This document shows, in pieces, positions 1-9,690 of a DNA stretch of 64,000 nt. Position 1 is the stretch's first letter. The number at the start of each line of letters is the position of its first letter. The notes under the pieces are model-generated. The model was given only the letters and a program-made list of their open reading frames with translations. It searched no databases and had not been told where the DNA came from. Origin of the DNA: Nitzschia sp. pyKryTriq1 (Eukaryota; Bacillariophyta; Bacillariophyceae; Bacillariales; Bacillariaceae); the NCBI GenBank assembly GCA_956465555.1, contig OY101121.1:1884722-1948721 (forward strand), written 5' to 3'. The translations under genes and the position numbers were made by a program.

Positions 1-3000
1 GAGTTCTGGTAAAGGAGTTTCTTCACCGCCGCCTTTGACTCCTCGCTTCATGATTCTGTTCTGTCCCCATGTAACCAAAGCCCGGACAATAGAATCCGTT
101 CTAAGACGAGCACCAGTCTTGTGCGGAGGCATATTGCCAAACGATCTCTCTACGTCTCTTTCGATCACATGGTGCCACTTGCCTTCGTGTCCATCCTGTT
201 CGAGCTGTTTGAGTTCTTCGGAATTTGTGATTCGTCGGACTTGACTGGTAGAATCGTCTTGGTGACACTTCTGCAGTGCTATCCACATCCAAAATGCAGG
301 CCGAATGTTCATGTTGAGGCCTCCGGTACGGACTGCATCTTGCATAATCGCATGCTCATGCTCCGAGACCAGTCGACGGCAGTAGCGGTTCACCATTTTG
401 ATGCGACAGACGGCCACAGGATCACCAAGAAACGATAAAACAGCAGGTACAATACGAGGTGCTTCCCATACTGCAGTCTCGAAGGGACTTGGATGACCGT
501 ATGGAACGATGAAGCGAAGGCCTTTAGCTCTAGTTGTGTTTCCTGCGCAGGGTGTCGATGGTTCCGACACCGGCGTTGTGTGGTCTTCACTTTCGGGACT
601 TGTATGAATATCAAGTGTTGCAGCAGGATGATCCATCCTTTTGCTTTGTTCGATACTCTGTTCGCATACGTTGTACACGAATCCCACCACAAATTCCGCT
701 CGACCCATGGCGTGGTCAAAAATGACTTGCTGCGGGGACGAGCACGATTTGCCCCCGTTGCCCCGTTTAGATAAAGTGACCATGTTCTGAAGCGACGAGC
801 TCACAATCTCTGAAAGAAATGGGTTGGAGCTTCCAAAAGGTGATGGGACCTTGCTCAACTTCGATGCGAGATATAAAAAGCTCACAAAATTGGCAGCCAG
901 AAGGCCAGAGGCAAGTTTTTGCGATTCTTGAGAAAGAACCATAGGTTTTAGAAGCGGCCGTTGCCTTTCCAGTTGCTGTCTTGACTTCGTAGTCGCAACG
1001 GTCGAATCATCCTCCGTTAGAGTGGTGGTCAACGTCAAGGCATCGAAGGACGCGTCATCGCCGAGGCTAGCTGTTGTGGCATTGACGCAGTCTGCCATGT
1101 ATTGGCACATTTTGTTGAAATTGTCGTCATCTTCGAGGAGAAGTCGGATGACAAGTGGGATGTTACTCTGGTTTTCAGTCTGTACCTGAGAGTTTCCAAG
1201 TACTTCTCGTGACAGCCAAGCTAATAATTGCCTGTCATCGATTTCGCCATCCCCATCTTGTTCGACATCTTTCCGCGATGGTGGATGTTGCACTTGCAGC
1301 TGATCCTCCTCCGATTTAAACGGAAATGTAGCAACGTCAGAATGCCCCCAGTTTTTTCCTCGCTGAGAATCTGGCGACGAGCTGAACCTCTCGGTGACAA
1401 GGCGCTCCTCAAAAGATACCGCCGCGGCAGAGCTTGCCATGGCTACCCTTTCTGCAAATTTCTGATCAGCAAAGACATTGTCTATGTTGCTGGGTGACCG
1501 CGCCTTTTCGCTGGGGCTCTTTACATCGTTCGTTGGATTCCATAAGAAAAGGCTCGGTTCCACAGATCTCGACATCGCGGGAGGCCCAGCAATACCGACA
1601 GCATCCGACTTGGCAGCTTGTATCTTGGCCCTGACAGTCGCGAGCTGAACTTGACCACGCATTTTCTCCTCTTCCCATTTCTTCAATTTTTCATCTGGAG
1701 GCGGTGCAAGAAGGGGTACAGAGCCGCTGCTCTTTGTTTTATTCTTTGTTCGATGTTTCTTCTTCTTTCCCGGTGGTGGTGGAGGCGGTGGGGGTATCAT
1801 GGCACGACGTTGCATATCCAGTTTTGGTTCTACCGACATAGGCAATAATACACCACCATTCCCAAGTACTTCCGAAACAATGTGAAGCGAGGAGGAAACA
1901 GAATCCTCAGTTATGGATCCTGCATTCACCGCTGAGACTCCTTCCAGTTCAACCATGGCTCCCCCATTCGATGTCAAGGCCGCTATCGCAGCAGCATCAA
2001 AAGTTGGGACATCTTTAAGAGTACCGAACTTGCGGGCTGTTCTTTCTGAAAGCGGGTTGATAATGTCAATTGTCGCATCTTCGTCATCGGACGACTCCTG
2101 CCCAATATAGTCCAGCACATCGTCTTCATCGTCTTCCGCCACGGAATCTTCGTCCTCATCTCCAGCACTGGATTCGTCGTCCAATTCATTGGGTGCGTTG
2201 TACATTTCAACTCTCTGCTCCACGGATATTTGCTGACTTTCAGTGTTGTCGCCCTCGTCGGAGCTTGAAGCTTTCCTCAAAAGCAATGGTTCATCTTCCT
2301 TGACAACCTCTGCCGTCTCGCTATCAGTAGGCTGCTTAGAGGAAGATTGTTTACCAACATCAGAGTTAGAGCCTTCAATTTTCGTGGCTTGGGACGGAGA
2401 ATCGTCTTCTGATTTTGTGACAATCCCAACAAGGGACACTTCGTCGAAATTCGATGATGCTTCATCTTCGTTGAGTGTCTCAAGCTTCACTCGACGAGAC
2501 GACGAGTGTGACATGGAGTGTTTCCCAGTTTCCGACAAATCCAAGGAGTCAGCTTTATCAATGCTGCTCGCAAGCTCCAAGTTTCGCTTCACATCTTCTA
2601 GGACCTGCTTCTCTTCGTATGAAATATTGGCAGTGATACTGTCGGATTGCGACGCTTGTTCCATCAATTGTAGAAAGTGCGATTCGACGTCTAAAAAAGT
2701 GGCATCGGCTTCCTCCCAGGAAGAGCTATCAAACATATCGGGTGTATTTCCAGCTTTATCGTCTGCAACAGGAGTGGTAGCACTAGTAGACGCAAAATGG
2801 TGCTCAAAAGCTGGGTTCAAGGTATCCCACGCGTTGTCCAGAGGTTGCGAAGGAAGACTCTCATCTTCCACTTCCTTCTTTTCCTCTTCTTGGGACGACT
2901 CTCCTGCGAGTCTCATGAGTTCATGCATAAATTGATCGTCCATAGGATTGAATACGGCAATGTCGGTAGATGCATCATTCATATATTCCACTTCCTCGTG

Positions 3001-3810
3001 ACTCGGTGACAACTCAGGTTCGGGTGGAGGAGTTGGAGGGTGGTCTAGGATAGATCTCATATCGAAAGTACTACTTTGCCCTTCACTAGCCTCTTCCCGG
3101 TCGCAAGACGGTTCATCGACTGCCATGTCGGATTCAACAGTGGTGGCAGTACCAGGCTCGGAAGCTTTCTCATCGTCAGGACAATCACCATCACCATCAC
3201 CATCAGTGGCAGTATCAGTATCAGTGTGTTCTTCCTGGGTCTCCACTACTTGTTGAAAAATAGTGGGCTCTTCTTGCGTTGTTTTGTTGGTGGCTCGCTT
3301 TTTCTCTTGCATTCTATGAATTAAATCCGTCTTGCGACTTCCTGCTTGCTGCTGCTGCCTTTTCGGATAAGTCGACTGTGGTGGCGGCGGTGGTGGCGGC
3401 TGCGGTGGTGACTGTTGTTCTTGAACAGTTTTCTTTCTGGTAGGAGTCAATAATTTGTTCTGAATATAAGGCGACGACAAGCCATGTTTCCTCGTTGGCG
3501 TAGACGAGGTACGAGTACCGGCAGGGACGACCGTACTCGTAGACGAGCCTTCCGCAGAAGATGACAACGACGCACCATCTACTCGCAGTGGACTTGGACG
3601 GGCGCTCTCGGACGATGCTTCGGTCGTTGTTCGGGAGGGCGAAGGAGACGCATTCCGTGGCGGGGTGCTGCCTACTAGATGAGCCCTGTGACGCTGGTAT
3701 CGCATTTGCTTGTCCTTCTTTCGGTTGCGAGAAGCAGCTCGATCAACGTCCGACTCTGAGGGGGCGACGTGCGAGGATGATGATACTTCACTCATCGAAG
3801 CGGTCGTCAT
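1..3810 (-). CDS. F-box-like / TBC domain (Rab-GAP) protein, C-terminus beyond window
   Basis: An uninterrupted frame of 1270 codons starts at ATG 3810-3808 and runs off the left edge, so the C-terminus is missing. The first ~1100 residues are low-complexity Ser/Glu/Asp-rich sequence. This contains two proline runs (around nt 3365-3410 and 1765-1800) and an EF-hand-like loop EQDGDGEIDDRQ near nt 1235-1270. Near nt 345-465 there is an F-box-like helix pattern (VPAVLSFLGDPVAVCRIKMV). It is followed directly by the start of a TBC domain: TGGLNMNIRPAFWMW matches the usual 'G.p...R..vW' entry, and VIERDVERSF matches 'I..Dl.RTf'. TBC proteins stimulate GTP hydrolysis by Rab GTPases in membrane traffic. 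The Arg and Gln finger motifs would lie outside the window, so activity cannot be judged. No intron is needed. The F-box call is weaker than the TBC call. Confidence 0.75.
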   Translation of the reverse strand, partial: MTTASMSEVSSSSHVAPSESDVDRAASRNRKKDKQMRYQRHRAHLVGSTPPRNASPSPSRTTTEASSESARPSPLRVDGASLSSSAEGSSTSTVVPAGTRTSSTPTRKHGLSSPYIQNKLLTPTRKKTVQEQQSPPQPPPPPPPQSTYPKRQQQQAGSRKTDLIHRMQEKKRATNKTTQEEPTIFQQVVETQEEHTDTDTATDGDGDGDCPDDEKASEPGTATTVESDMAVDEPSCDREEASEGQSSTFDMRSILDHPPTPPPEPELSPSHEEVEYMNDASTDIAVFNPMDDQFMHELMRLAGESSQEEEKKEVEDESLPSQPLDNAWDTLNPAFEHHFASTSATTPVADDKAGNTPDMFDSSSWEEADATFLDVESHFLQLMEQASQSDSITANISYEEKQVLEDVKRNLELASSIDKADSLDLSETGKHSMSHSSSRRVKLETLNEDEASSNFDEVSLVGIVTKSEDDSPSQATKIEGSNSDVGKQSSSKQPTDSETAEVVKEDEPLLLRKASSSDEGDNTESQQISVEQRVEMYNAPNELDDESSAGDEDEDSVAEDDEDDVLDYIGQESSDDEDATIDIINPLSERTARKFGTLKDVPTFDAAAIAALTSNGGAMVELEGVSAVNAGSITEDSVSSSLHIVSEVLGNGGVLLPMSVEPKLDMQRRAMIPPPPPPPPGKKKKHRTKNKTKSSGSVPLLAPPPDEKLKKWEEEKMRGQVQLATVRAKIQAAKSDAVGIAGPPAMSRSVEPSLFLWNPTNDVKSPSEKARSPSNIDNVFADQKFAERVAMASSAAAVSFEERLVTERFSSSPDSQRGKNWGHSDVATFPFKSEEDQLQVQHPPSRKDVEQDGDGEIDDRQLLAWLSREVLGNSQVQTENQSNIPLVIRLLLEDDDNFNKMCQYMADCVNATTASLGDDASFDALTLTTTLTEDDSTVATTKSRQQLERQRPLLKPMVLSQESQKLASGLLAANFVSFLYLASKLSKVPSPFGSSNPFLSEIVSSSLQNMVTLSKRGNGGKSCSSPQQVIFDHAMGRAEFVVGFVYNVCEQSIEQSKRMDHPAATLDIHTSPESEDHTTPVSEPSTPCAGNTTRAKGLRFIVPYGHPSPFETAVWEAPRIVPAVLSFLGDPVAVCRIKMVNRYCRRLVSEHEHAIMQDAVRTGGLNMNIRPAFWMWIALQKCHQDDSTSQVRRITNSEELKQLEQDGHEGKWHHVIERDVERSFGNMPPHKTGARLRTDSIVRALVTWGQNRIMKRGVKGGGEETPLPEL

Positions 3811-4406
3811 CTTGGCTCACTAGGAAAATAAACCAGGGTCTAAAGGTATCGTACCGGTACCGTCGGGTATCAAGGCAGTGATTAGTCAGAAGGCCCTCTC
3901 CAATCTCGGAAGAGAACGATGATGAAAGGGATGAAATGAAAAATGAAGTTCGTTGAGAACGTATTACTGCACCGGTACCGGTAGATTGTAGACTACTCTC
4001 TACTACTAGTAGTAGAGTGACAGAGGAGTCTACCGGTACCTGATGGTAATACTGGAAGAAAGACACGATAGTACTCGTAACGAGTACTGGTACTCACTCG
4101 TTGTTGTGTTGTTGTTTTGTTGTTATCAAAACCTTGCAGTCGGGGGGCGGAGGATAGTGCGATGGCTCGGCACGCGCGTGTCACACCAATCACCCTTTCC
4201 TAGGCTAAACGCTCGCCAACTATGATTATTTAGAGGATCTCACATGCATTTCGATTGTTTGTTAGATATTCGTACGAGTGAGGGCAATAGCCTACGAGTG
4301 TCACAACGAGCCTGCCGGCGGCGAGAGCGAAGTCGTCGGATGGAGATGCATGCGGAGTGCGGAGATACAAGTAATCCTACGGTACCGGTACTGTAATGTG
4401 CCGGTA

Positions 4407-4490
4407 CAGTACCAGGTGTACAGTACCAGGTGTACAGTACCAGGTGTACAGTACCAGGTGTACAGTACCAGGTGTACAGTACCAGGTGTA
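4407..4490. repeat. Tandem array, 6 x 14 bp (CAGTACCAGGTGTA)
   Basis: Six perfect head-to-tail copies of CAGTACCAGGTGTA. The array is followed by a diverged half-copy that turns into the palindromic GCCGGTACCTGG. The 14-bp unit is not a multiple of three, so reading frames through it on either strand only give a Y/C/T/V-rich peptide periodicity and are not genes. Confidence 0.95.
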
Positions 4491-4720
4491 CAGTGCCGGT
4501 ACCTGGTACAGTATTAGAGGCTGTACCGTAGTAGTAGTAGAAACAGTGCAAGTGGTCATGAGCCGAGACTTGGTACTGGTACCTCTAGCTAGAGAGAGCT
4601 AGTAGCTATCTCTGCTAGTAGACTAGATTAGTAGGGCTGCCACCAGTAAGTAGTATCGTGGTGTATGAGTGCAAAACTGTGAGTAGTACTGGCTTGATGA
4701 TCGTACTAGCTCTAGAAAGG

Positions 4721-4740
4721 GAATGAATGAATGAATGAAT
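4721..4740. repeat. (GAAT)5 microsatellite
   Basis: Five perfect GAAT units. The reverse complement (ATTC)n recurs at 5267-5284, so the ~530 bp between them, including the copia fossil, is bracketed by complementary simple repeats. Confidence 0.9.
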
Positions 4741-4797
4741 AGAGTAGTACTACTACTACTAGCTGGGTGCTTTTGAACTAATAGAGATTCACTCAAA

Positions 4798-4900
4798 ACT
4801 CTGATGGCATCAAGCAAGCTGCTATCACGACATCCCGATTCGAGACCTTTCGACAACCATTTCAACTACCGATCAGTCATCGGAAAGTTGCATTATCTCG
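4798..4900 (+). mobile_element. Ty1/copia retrotransposon fossil (short pol fragment)
   Basis: A stretch of about 35 residues contains HFNYRSVIGKLHYL. This matches the conserved segment between reverse transcriptase and RNase H in Ty1/copia polyproteins, including the diatom CoDi lineages. Sequence on either side no longer resembles the family and I see no LTRs. It is a small, broken, non-functional relic. The motif is still readable, so it is probably not extremely old. Confidence 0.6.
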
Positions 4901-5266
4901 TCACAGGAGGCTTGAGCCCGACATTCTCGAAAGCTCAAGCAAGACCCAAGTCATCGTCGTCGACAGCGAGTACTACAAGATTGGCGCGTGACCCACAAGG
5001 CGGGCCAGCACTATGTTCTGCCAGGGATGATATACCATACCACCAGCTTATTAGAATTGTGGAAGAAAGGGGCGAGACTAAAAAAGGGTTCGATGAATGG
5101 ATAGCTAGAGTGCGAGCACCATGTACTAAAGTAGTCTCGATATGTCGTTTCTTGCGAAGAACGGCCTGAGCCGCTAGCCACTGCCTAGAACTCACGGATT
5201 TTAACACGCGGGATTTCGAATTTCGCGGGATTGTCGTAACAACACACCACCCAACTAATAACCACT

Positions 5267-5284
5267 ATTCATTCATTCATTCAT
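5267..5284. repeat. (ATTC)n microsatellite
   Basis: Four and a half ATTC units, complementary in sequence to the GAAT run at 4721-4740. Confidence 0.9.
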
Positions 5285-5440
5285 GGCTAAAGACGACACA
5301 AGATGCAGTGTTGTCAACAATTCTCAGTTCGGAGCACGAATACTCAGTAGCAGCAGCACTTCTACCAGCAGAGCGGTATGCCTCTCTACTAAAAGTGGAG
5401 ACGCCTATTTCTCTGGGATCAGAGTTGACAAAGGAAAGGC

Positions 5441-6664
5441 ATGAAGAAGTCCTCACGCCGACGATGGCTGTTTTCCAAGGAGAGGTTGAGTCAGGCCTCG
5501 GTCATTTTGGTTTTTATTATTTGCTGCTTCAATATCTTGGCGAGTCATCTTCACGTGACTAACACAACTTCACAAAAATGGAGCGATATCGATAGACGTC
5601 CGCGTAGCAGCGGCGGCAAGCGTGATGCATCATCGCTATCTCTCCCACTACCAGACTATGCCTCTCTCCCATTATCAGACCACGCCCTTTGTCGAGCCGA
5701 CGGACGAGGAGATGATTCCTATGTCTGTGAAGGCCCCGAATACGACCAATTCGCCGACAGAATGGAACAATTTGTGGCGTGGGTACACGGGGAAGACACT
5801 CGTTTCCGAAAGCACTTTCAAAATCTGACGGAAAAGCAACGTCTTTCAGCGTTGAACTTACAAAATACATCTGCTACTTGGGGCCGGCATTTGAAGAACC
5901 CGTTTCCTGCCAATGCTACCATCCTGGCTATTGGGAACTCTCATACCCGGCAAGTCTGCCAAGCAATGAAATGCCAATATCCTACCTTGCGATATGATGA
6001 TATGGAGGGACGGTCGCAAAACATTCACCGACGAGAATCCTACTACTTCATCGAATTTGAGAATCATGCAACGCTGCATCTCGTCACGAATCATGCACTC
6101 TTTTATTCGAAACACTGGAACCGGTATTTAGAAGAAATGATTCATCACAAACTGCAAGATATAGATGCCCTAATACTTGGCATCTTTAATGTGTTTCAAG
6201 ATGCAATGAATACCACTTTCATGGAAGTCATGATGGAAAAGACCTCGAAGCTGGAAGACGCCGACTTTCGAACGGTCAAACCTCCAGGATTGAAAGAGGT
6301 TGCTAGTGTGTATTCGGGTCCAATCGTAGCCCACTCATCGATGGCCGATTGGGGCTGGGGGAACTCGCACGATATCATGGTAGAGGATAAGAAGGTGATT
6401 CGTCGTGAGCAGGGCAAGGAACGCGCCAAAAATATTTTTCTCGTGGACGGTCGGAGATACATTCGAATCCTGGGGGAATGTTCGTCGGACAATTGGCAAC
6501 ACGTTGGAGTCTGCGGGGACGATATCACTTCGCATAGATGTATTGGGCGACGGGGCGGTCATCCGGATTTGTTGGTATGGGATATTATCGAAGGGTACAG
6601 CTGTCTTTTGGACAGACGAAAATGCAAAAAAACAACGAAGAGGAGGAGAAAACAGAAGAAGTGA
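5441..6664 (+). CDS. Type II membrane protein, SGNH/PC-esterase-like (copy A)
   Basis: This is a 407-aa single-exon protein. The N-terminus is short and basic, followed by one hydrophobic segment (about residues 17-37), giving a type II signal-anchor layout typical of Golgi enzymes. The lumenal part contains LAIGNSHTRQ near residue 170, which resembles the serine block of SGNH/PC-esterase proteins. Near the C-terminus, CIGRRGGHPDLLVWDII resembles their C-terminal His block, usually 'DxxHxCLPGxPDxW'. Several N-x-S/T sites are present. The C-terminus is a Lys/Arg-rich tail. Family members in plants and fungi O-acetylate or de-acetylate cell-surface polysaccharides; that role is inference here. 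It is nearly identical to the gene at 7194-8402 on the other strand. Confidence 0.7.
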   Translation: MKKSSRRRWLFSKERLSQASVILVFIICCFNILASHLHVTNTTSQKWSDIDRRPRSSGGKRDASSLSLPLPDYASLPLSDHALCRADGRGDDSYVCEGPEYDQFADRMEQFVAWVHGEDTRFRKHFQNLTEKQRLSALNLQNTSATWGRHLKNPFPANATILAIGNSHTRQVCQAMKCQYPTLRYDDMEGRSQNIHRRESYYFIEFENHATLHLVTNHALFYSKHWNRYLEEMIHHKLQDIDALILGIFNVFQDAMNTTFMEVMMEKTSKLEDADFRTVKPPGLKEVASVYSGPIVAHSSMADWGWGNSHDIMVEDKKVIRREQGKERAKNIFLVDGRRYIRILGECSSDNWQHVGVCGDDITSHRCIGRRGGHPDLLVWDIIEGYSCLLDRRKCKKTTKRRRKQKK

Positions 6665-6841
6665 TCAACAGTCAGTGCGCATACTCGTGGAGGCTACTGT
6701 AGTACTTGGCCATCCGTGAATTCGCTTGTTCTTGGGGCCTCTTGCACGTCTGAGTCAAACATTGCTCGTTAATTCAAAAAAGGTACTGTGGTCACCAGCA
6801 CTCGAGGTAGACATTCCAAGACCGTTTGTCGGATCTCTCTT

Positions 6842-6873
<32 letters not shown>

Positions 6874-7193
6874 GAGAGTAAATCTAGCTAGAGAGCCCTC
6901 TACTAGACTATGCTATGCTACTCAATGATTAATTTTTTATTGTTTCAAACCGAATATTGCCTCGAAGGCTTTAAACTTTTGCCAACAGTGAGGATCGTCC
7001 GAGAACGTCGTCTAGACTAGTCACTATACTCCACATATAGTGCCTTTTAAATTGGTACTACATCACTACATAATCCTAGCTGGATGGACTTGAGTGAGGC
7101 ACATGGAAACTGAACAGAAGTGCAACGGCCCGCACGAAGCCAATGCACAGTTGGCGAAGTACTACCGGTGAAGCCAAATTGGAAGAATATTGT
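6665..7193. other. Spacer between convergent paralogues
   Basis: The 529 bp between the tails of the two SGNH-like copies hold a 32-bp (CT)n run at 6843-6874 followed by an AGAGAG/CTAG-rich segment. No gene is seen. It would form the loop if transcription read through both arms. Confidence 0.7.
6843..6874. repeat. (CT)16 microsatellite
   Basis: Sixteen uninterrupted CT units, followed by AGAGAG, so a short hairpin is possible. Confidence 0.95.
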
Positions 7194-8402
7194 TCATCGC
7201 TTGTGTTTTTTCGTCTTCTTTTGTTTGCTGGTCCGAATTTTCGTCTTTTGTCGTTTGCTGTTGCGAACATTCCAAAGAGAGTAAAACCCTTCGATAATAT
7301 CCCACACCAACAAATCCGGATGACCGCCCCGTCGCCCAATACATCTATGCTTCGTAGTGTCGTCCTCACATACTCCAACGCCTTGCCAATTGTCCGACGA
7401 ACATTCCCCCAGGATTGGAATGTAGTTTCGACCATTCACAAGTAAAATGCTTTCGGCGCGTTCCTCACTAAGAGTCTTCTTATCACCTAGTATAATATTG
7501 TGCGAGTTCCCCCAGCCCCAATCAGCCATCAATGAGTGGGCTACGATCGGACCTGCATACACACTAGCAATCTCCACCAAACCAGGAGGTTCGACTGTTC
7601 GAAAGTCGGCGTCTTCCAACTTCGAGGTCTTTTCCATCATGACTTCCATGAAAGTGGTATTCATTGCATCTTGAAATCTGTTAATGGGTCCAAACATCAG
7701 GGCATCTATATCCTGCAGTTTGTGATGAATCAATTCTTCTAAATACCGGGCCCAGTGTTTCGAATAAAAGAGTGCATGATTCGTGACGAGATGCAGCGTT
7801 GCATGATTCTCAAATTCCATAACGTAATAGGATCCTCGCCGTTGAACACTTCGCGTCTTTTTTTCCTCCATATCGTCGTATCGCAAGGTACGATATTGGC
7901 ATTCCATCGCTTGGAAGATTTGCCGGGTATGAGAGTTCCCAATAGCCAGGATGGTAGCATTGGCAGGAAACGGGTTCTTCAAATGCCGCCCCCAAGTAGC
8001 AGATGTATTTTGTAAGTTCAACGCTCGATGACGTTGTTTCGGTAGTATGAGTCGAAAGTGCTTTCGGAAACGAGTGTCTTCCCCGTGTACCCACGCCACA
8101 AATTGTTCCATTCTGTCGGCGAATTGGTCGTATTCGGGGCCTTCACAGACATAGGAATAATCATCTCGTCGTCCATCGGATCGGCAAAGGGCGTGGTCTG
8201 ATAGTGGGAGAGACAGGGAGGATGCATCGCGTTTGCTGCTGCTGCTGCTACGCGGACGCCGAAAGAGATCGCGCGAGAGTTGTGAACCCGTATTGATCAC
8301 TTGAAGATGACTCGACAAGAGGTTGAAGCAGGAAAAAACGGCCAAAACGACTGAGGCTTGACCCAACCTATTGGAAAACAGCCATCGGCGAGGCGACTTC
8401 AT
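7194..8402 (-). CDS. Type II membrane protein, SGNH/PC-esterase-like (copy B)
   Basis: This 402-aa paralogue of copy A starts at ATG 8402-8400. It shares the basic N-terminus plus signal anchor, the LAIGNSHTRQ block and the HPDLLVWDII block. Most differences lie in the Ser-rich stem and the Lys-rich tail. At nucleotide level the copies share at least one perfect 105-bp stretch (5715-5819 against the reverse complement of 8054-8158). This points to recent duplication or gene conversion. The two genes converge tail to tail. The GNSH and HPD motifs are intact in both, so neither looks like a pseudogene. The specific substrate is unknown. Confidence 0.7.
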   Translation of the reverse strand: MKSPRRWLFSNRLGQASVVLAVFSCFNLLSSHLQVINTGSQLSRDLFRRPRSSSSSKRDASSLSLPLSDHALCRSDGRRDDYSYVCEGPEYDQFADRMEQFVAWVHGEDTRFRKHFRLILPKQRHRALNLQNTSATWGRHLKNPFPANATILAIGNSHTRQIFQAMECQYRTLRYDDMEEKKTRSVQRRGSYYVMEFENHATLHLVTNHALFYSKHWARYLEELIHHKLQDIDALMFGPINRFQDAMNTTFMEVMMEKTSKLEDADFRTVEPPGLVEIASVYAGPIVAHSLMADWGWGNSHNIILGDKKTLSEERAESILLVNGRNYIPILGECSSDNWQGVGVCEDDTTKHRCIGRRGGHPDLLVWDIIEGFYSLWNVRNSKRQKTKIRTSKQKKTKKHKR

Positions 8403-8623
8403 GGATGACCTTTCCTCTCCACTTGTACAGTACTACCAACGACGGCTCTGGAGAGTATTAGAGCATCAGGCAAGACGCTCTGAGCTACCGGTATAAATAA
8501 GAGCAGTATTTATTACGAGCGGGGCTTATTTTTTGCAGCGAAAATTGCAGCGTTTTAGGAGCTATTCTAGCCCCATTCAATGGCGGAGCGAGAATGGGAC
8601 ATGGGACAGAGGGACGCCAGATA

Positions 8624-8650
8624 TTGTTGTTGTTGTTGTTGTTGTTGTTG
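8624..8650. repeat. (TTG)9 microsatellite
   Basis: Nine TTG units lie just upstream of the NAA30 start. They are open in the NAA30 frame as a Val run, but no ATG precedes them, so they are read as 5' leader. Confidence 0.9.
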
Positions 8651-8700
8651 CATGGGCTCGTCAATGTTCACAGAAAGGTTCATCCTCCTCACGGAATACA

Positions 8701-9561
8701 ATGACTGAGAACAGTAGCAGCAGTATTGAGTTCAAAGACTACGAGGATGAGTCGCAGCTGGAGCACGTGATGAAGCTCGTCACGACGGATTTATCCGAGC
8801 CATATTCTAGTGCGTAATCACCTGTGGTCTCGACGAAGAGCCACATCGTTCAAAGGGTGGCAATAAGTCTACCTCATGTCAGCCATCTAACTTCCATTCT
8901 TCCTTTCCTCTTTGGGTATCACCAGTTTTTACGTATCGATATTTTCTGCACAGATTCCCAGAGCTCTGCATCTTGGCCGTCCCGAAAGGTAAGCAAGCAC
9001 TAGTTGAAAGCGGGGGGCTAAAGTCAGTTATTGGAAGAAAGACTTGCTCATTGAACTTGAATCCTCACAATCCGCATTACCATTCTCGTCACTATCAGAT
9101 GGCGGCGCACCAATAGGTTGCGTCGTAGGAAAAATCGATCAGGAGGACCTGCTCGTGGCGGGAGTGCCGACCCAAGCCCAAACAGGATACATCGGCATGT
9201 TGGCGGTCCAGTCAAATTATCGAAGACTTGGTATCGCAAAGGAAATGGTCCGACAGGTTCTACAGGTACGCACAGTCCATGCACGCATGGTATATGTCGT
9301 ATTCTTTTGAAAATATTCGTACTGACACTTCAAGAACTCCTGTCAATCCATTCTTGGCGTCCTTCACTGAATCGAAAGAGAATGAAAGATATGGGGTGTA
9401 AATCTGTGACTTTAGAAACCGAAGTGTCCAACACCAGCGCACAGCGACTGTATCAAGACTCGTTTGGGTTCATTCGGGAAGAGCTATTGGTGCGGTACTA
9501 TCTTAACTTCAATGATGCATTTCGATTACGACTATGGTTCGAGGAAGAAAAGACAATGTGA
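8701..9561 (+). CDS. NAA30: N-alpha-acetyltransferase 30 (NatC catalytic subunit, MAK3-like), 4 exons
   Basis: Joined exons 8701-8809, 8926-8988, 9099-9265 and 9379-9561 give a 173-aa GNAT protein; the phases agree at every junction. The product reads like NAA30 along its length: TTDLSEPYSIFTYRYFLHRF, then GYIGMLAVQSNYRRLGIAKE (acetyl-CoA-binding motif A, about residues 87-106), then VTLETEVSNTSAQRLYQDSF and RYYLNFNDAFRLRLW. The NatC catalytic subunit acetylates Met-hydrophobic N-termini co-translationally on ribosomes. Introns are 116, 110 and 113 nt with donors GTGCGT, GTAAGC and GTACGC. The last acceptor is AAAG, which is the weakest boundary. The ATG at 8701 was chosen because the frame upstream has no ATG and is low-complexity. 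Confidence 0.92.
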
Positions 9562-9690
9562 CGATCAGTGGCGTGCGTGCATTCTAGACTAGAATAGATT
9601 TTTGAGAGGTCCGAGATCCTATTTGTACCTGATATGACTACGAGTACTCATACCAATAGCGTGGACACTGTCTGCTCGCTTTGAGTAGCA

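Larger units (their letters stand above)
3811..5440. other. Repeat-rich intergenic spacer
   Basis: About 1.6 kb separates the divergently read TBC-protein gene and the first SGNH-like gene. It holds several GTACCGGTAC-type palindromes (around 3852-3860, 3970-3983 and 4030-4038), a 14-bp tandem array (4407-4490), complementary tetranucleotide runs at 4721-4740 and 5267-5284, and a retrotransposon fossil. No host gene is supported here. Confidence 0.7.

Noticed and set aside
2243-2935. 230-codon Ser/Asp-rich plus-strand reading frame
   Set aside because: It is antisense to the 1270-codon TBC-protein frame and is the complement of its acidic low-complexity region. It has no family signal.
4407-4490. 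CRISPR-like appearance of regularly spaced repeats
   Set aside because: The copies are contiguous with no unique spacers, and the genome is eukaryotic.
4240-4602. Several overlapping frames on both strands with repeated V-Q-Y-Q-V-Y-S or T-W-Y-C-T-P peptides
   Set aside because: They are translations of the 14-bp tandem array and exist on both strands at once. This is repeat, not coding sequence.
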